Position numbers and translations under genes: made by a program. A DNA stretch of 13,568 nt from contig JNEM01008890.1 in assembly GCA_000697335.1 (NCBI GenBank), positions 1 to 13,568 of the forward strand. The letters are read 5' to 3'. Shown one piece after another: positions 11,638-13,568 of the stretch. Numbering within the stretch: the first letter of the stretch is position 1; each line of letters starts with the position of its first letter. The notes beneath the pieces are model-generated. The model was not told the origin of the DNA. It ran no database searches and saw only the letters and a list, made by a program, of their open reading frames with translations. This stretch comes from Conidiobolus incongruus B7586. Taxonomy: Eukaryota; Entomophthoromycota; Entomophthoromycetes; Entomophthorales; Conidiobolaceae.

Positions 11638-11739
11638 AAATACTTAGCATAATAGCTTACTTAATATCGAATTATTTCTAAATGACAAATAATATAGGTT
11701 TGCTAATAAATAATATTGATATCTGTTTTATAAGTTGGT

Positions 11740-12357
11740 TTAAAATGTGATGGAAATAGATTTGTGAGTTTCGGTATATTTTGGCAAATTAACAACCAAA
11801 ATACCATTGGTGAAGCATGCGCTAATATTGTTTACATCAACTGAGCTAGGCAACTTAATCACTTTCCTGAGGGATGAACAAGAAATTTCTTGGATTAAAG
11901 GATGGAATTGGGCTTCATTAACACATTTCGCGGCTTGGCTTTGGATTTGGTTAGATCCTTGATGTTCTTGAGTTCCTTGTTTTTTTTGATTAGATTCATG
12001 CTGTGTCTCCACCTTTTTCTTTCTGCCACGTTTCATGGGACTTTTCTTGGTATCTTCTTGAACGTGATTCTCAAAGCTCTTAGTAGTAGTCTCATTAGTT
12101 TGCTTTATTTTATCTTTACGTTCTGCAATCATAGTTAGAACATTATCATTATAATCAATGGAAATATTCTCCTTTTCAACTCCTGGTAATTCATATTTGA
12201 CAATAAAAGCTTCACTGGATTCTAAAATATCACAATTTGGAATTTTAAAATCCTCGGCAGTTTCCATTTTTTTGCGGTTTTTAATAATGGCAACATTTGG
12301 TAGCTCAAGAATAGTTAAACCAGTGTTTAAAGGGTAATTTTGAAGGTAATAAAACAT
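11740..12357 (-). CDS. Divergent Hsp20/alpha-crystallin protein with a long basic insertion, 205 aa
   Basis: Second small heat-shock protein, paralogous to the one at 10682-11164. The first half of the alpha-crystallin domain is at about 40-81 (CDILESSEAFIVKYELPGV, then NDNVLTMIAERK). It is followed by about 70 residues of Lys/Gln/Glu/Asn-rich linker (82-150) containing KRGRKKK at 109-115, which resembles a nuclear localisation signal or an AT-hook-like basic patch. The second half is at about 151-193, with A-x-x-x-NGIL (ACFTNGILVVNLPK). It ends ISITF at 201-205, so I-S-I serves as the I-x-I motif. The usual F-x-R before the last strands is not conserved. The start at 12357 is chosen because both paralogues open with M-(V/F)-YY and 11 of 12 identical bases. 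Met31 (12267) is an alternative. No perfect heat-shock element is visible upstream. Single exon, intact. Confidence 0.88.
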   Translation of the reverse strand: MFYYLQNYPLNTGLTILELPNVAIIKNRKKMETAEDFKIPNCDILESSEAFIVKYELPGVEKENISIDYNDNVLTMIAERKDKIKQTNETTTKSFENHVQEDTKKSPMKRGRKKKVETQHESNQKKQGTQEHQGSNQIQSQAAKCVNEAQFHPLIQEISCSSLRKVIKLPSSVDVNNISACFTNGILVVNLPKYTETHKSISITF

Positions 12358-13568
12358 AATTGTTGAATTGAGTGTTCTGGTGGTTTATGATATCAATAAA
12401 TCAAATAATTGAACAATTTGTTTATTATATAATGAATAATAATTTAATTATTACATCAATTAATCCTAAATAAATTTTATTGTGATTTCAATTTAATTAT
12501 TGGCTACAAATTTTTTAATCAATTTAATATCATATCTAGTTCAACATCAATGGTTTTAATATTTATTTTCATTATATTAACAATGATACATTTAAAACTA
12601 ATTTCTGAGTTTACATATTTTATTATTTTCCTAATTTCATTCACATCCAAATAAAGAAATGATGAACTTAAATAACCAATTGCAATAAGTCAATATGATT
12701 ACTACTCACAAATATCATGATATTTTTCTAACCAATCATACACAGCACTATGATGTAAGATTTTTGAATCTAAAAGTTTATCAAATTATACTTTTTCTAA
12801 AATATAGTTATAAAGCTATTAAAGGTCGATAAATTTTATTTATTTATATTATATAAGTAGTTTAAAATCTTATAAAAATTGCCTTTTAACTTAATTACTT
12901 TAGTAATTTAAAGCAATTCAATAACTAAGTAATAATATTACTGACAAGTTATCAATGCTTACCAATACCCTCTTATAAGAGTGTTTGAGAAAAGATTGGC
13001 TGATATTATATCTAACCAAAATTAAATGGCAAACTCATAGTATAAACCCATCTAAACTTAACAAAATATTTATATTTCAGTAATATGGATATAAGATAGA
13101 TAATGATTCAGCTATAAAAATTATAATAACTATAATAACAAAAATAATTACAATGATATATTATCATTTATAGTTATTAAGGTAATATTTAATTTGTATT
13201 TATATATTTTAAAGTTAATAATAATATTAACATAAGTTATTATTTTCATTTTTATCATATTATTATTTTTTATTTAAGTATACTTATATTCAATTTTTTA
13301 AATATATAACAGCTATATTATTTTTAAATTAGTTCTCAATTTTGAATTTAATTTTATATCCCTTTTTTATAGAAAGTTTCAATTGTTTTGATAAATTTTA
13401 ATAAGTTTATTTATATCAGCTTAAGTTTCTGAAAAAGTTTATTTTTAAAAAATTTTTGAAATATTTATCAAAATAAATATCACTTAGTATAAAATAACGA
13501 AAGTATATTAAATATAATAATAATTTAATATAATTATAATTTAAAATATATAAAGCTCAAACTATTCT
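12358..13568. other. AT-rich flank with weak minus-strand coding-like scraps
   Basis: No gene can be supported. 12358-12440 must include the leader and promoter of the 11740-12357 gene, with a TATATAA-like run near 12427. On the minus strand several short coding-like pieces occur between 13060 and 12519 (next entry). 13100-13568 is featureless AT-rich DNA. Two palindromes were seen: the 16-bp AAATATCATGATATTT at 12710-12725, and 12968-12985, built on CTCTTATAAGAG. Confidence 0.45.
12519..12790 (-). pseudogene. Possible gene relic, unrecognised
   Basis: Two adjacent minus-strand open stretches look more protein-like than the spacer. One at about 12790-12703 contains LLDSKILHHSAVYDWLEKYH. The other at 12689-12519 contains SSFLYLDVNEIRKIIKYVN and KTIDVELDMILN and ends in TGA. 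A GTGAGT...TTTAAG stretch between them looks like a 45-nt intron, but joining across it does not keep the frame. Further scraps (RWVYTMSLPFNFG and SANLFSNTLIRGYW, followed by GTAAGC) occur on the same strand up to about 13060. This may be a decayed intron-containing gene or an old transposon. I do not recognise the family, and chance cannot be excluded. Confidence 0.25.

Larger units (their letters stand above)
11165..11739. other. Spacer between the Hsp20 genes, with the promoter of the 10682-11164 gene
   Basis: No gene was seen. It contains the TATA box and heat-shock element described separately, and a minus-strand AATAAA at 11632-11637, about 105 nt past the stop of the upstream Hsp20 gene, as its candidate polyadenylation signal. 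Confidence 0.5.

Noticed and set aside
11902-12138. Plus-strand ORF of 78 codons that looks like a hydrophobic membrane protein
   Set aside because: Antisense of the Lys/Gln/Glu-rich insertion of the Hsp20 gene, since complements of Lys and Glu codons read as Phe and Leu.

Overview
The window looks like nuclear DNA of a very AT-rich fungus, probably an early-diverging lineage. By eye it is roughly four-fifths A+T. The evidence for a fungus is a complete HSE1 (ESCRT-0) gene with the family order VHS-UIM-SH3-core-Pro/Tyr/Gln tail. It carries six short GT-AG introns of 50-66 nt, and a eukaryotic tRNA-Phe(GAA) lies nearby. The exact lineage cannot be fixed from this sequence. The standard genetic code applies: three intact genes end at TAA exactly where their families end.

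Layout. 1-2100 is an AT desert holding a decayed mariner-family DNA transposon (copy A). 2110-4246 is a decayed plus-strand copy of the anaphase-promoting complex subunit APC6/Cut9/Cdc16, a TPR protein, broken by many stops and several frameshifts but still carrying a recognisable 48-nt intron. 4996-5068 is tRNA-Phe. 5444-7216 (minus) is HSE1 in seven exons, encoding 472 residues. 7297-7566 is a coding-like plus-strand ORF with no usable start. 7567-10680 is a second AT desert with mariner copy B in the same orientation as copy A. 10682-11164 and 11740-12357 (both minus) are two tandem small heat-shock proteins (Hsp20/alpha-crystallin), each with an unusually long hydrophilic insertion inside the alpha-crystallin domain. 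12358-13568 is AT-rich, with only weak coding-like scraps on the minus strand.

How the parts relate. HSE1 acts in sorting ubiquitinated cargo at endosomes. The Hsp20 pair would act as ATP-independent holdases, and the 10682-11164 gene has a perfect three-unit heat-shock element plus a TATA box upstream. There is no operon logic: this is a mix of unrelated host genes separated by long AT-rich spacers containing transposon and gene fossils. I found no convincing undescribed multi-gene system. The most unusual items are the intron-bearing APC6 pseudogene, the matched pair of mariner relics, and the divergent Hsp20 pair with its basic, nuclear-signal-like insertion.
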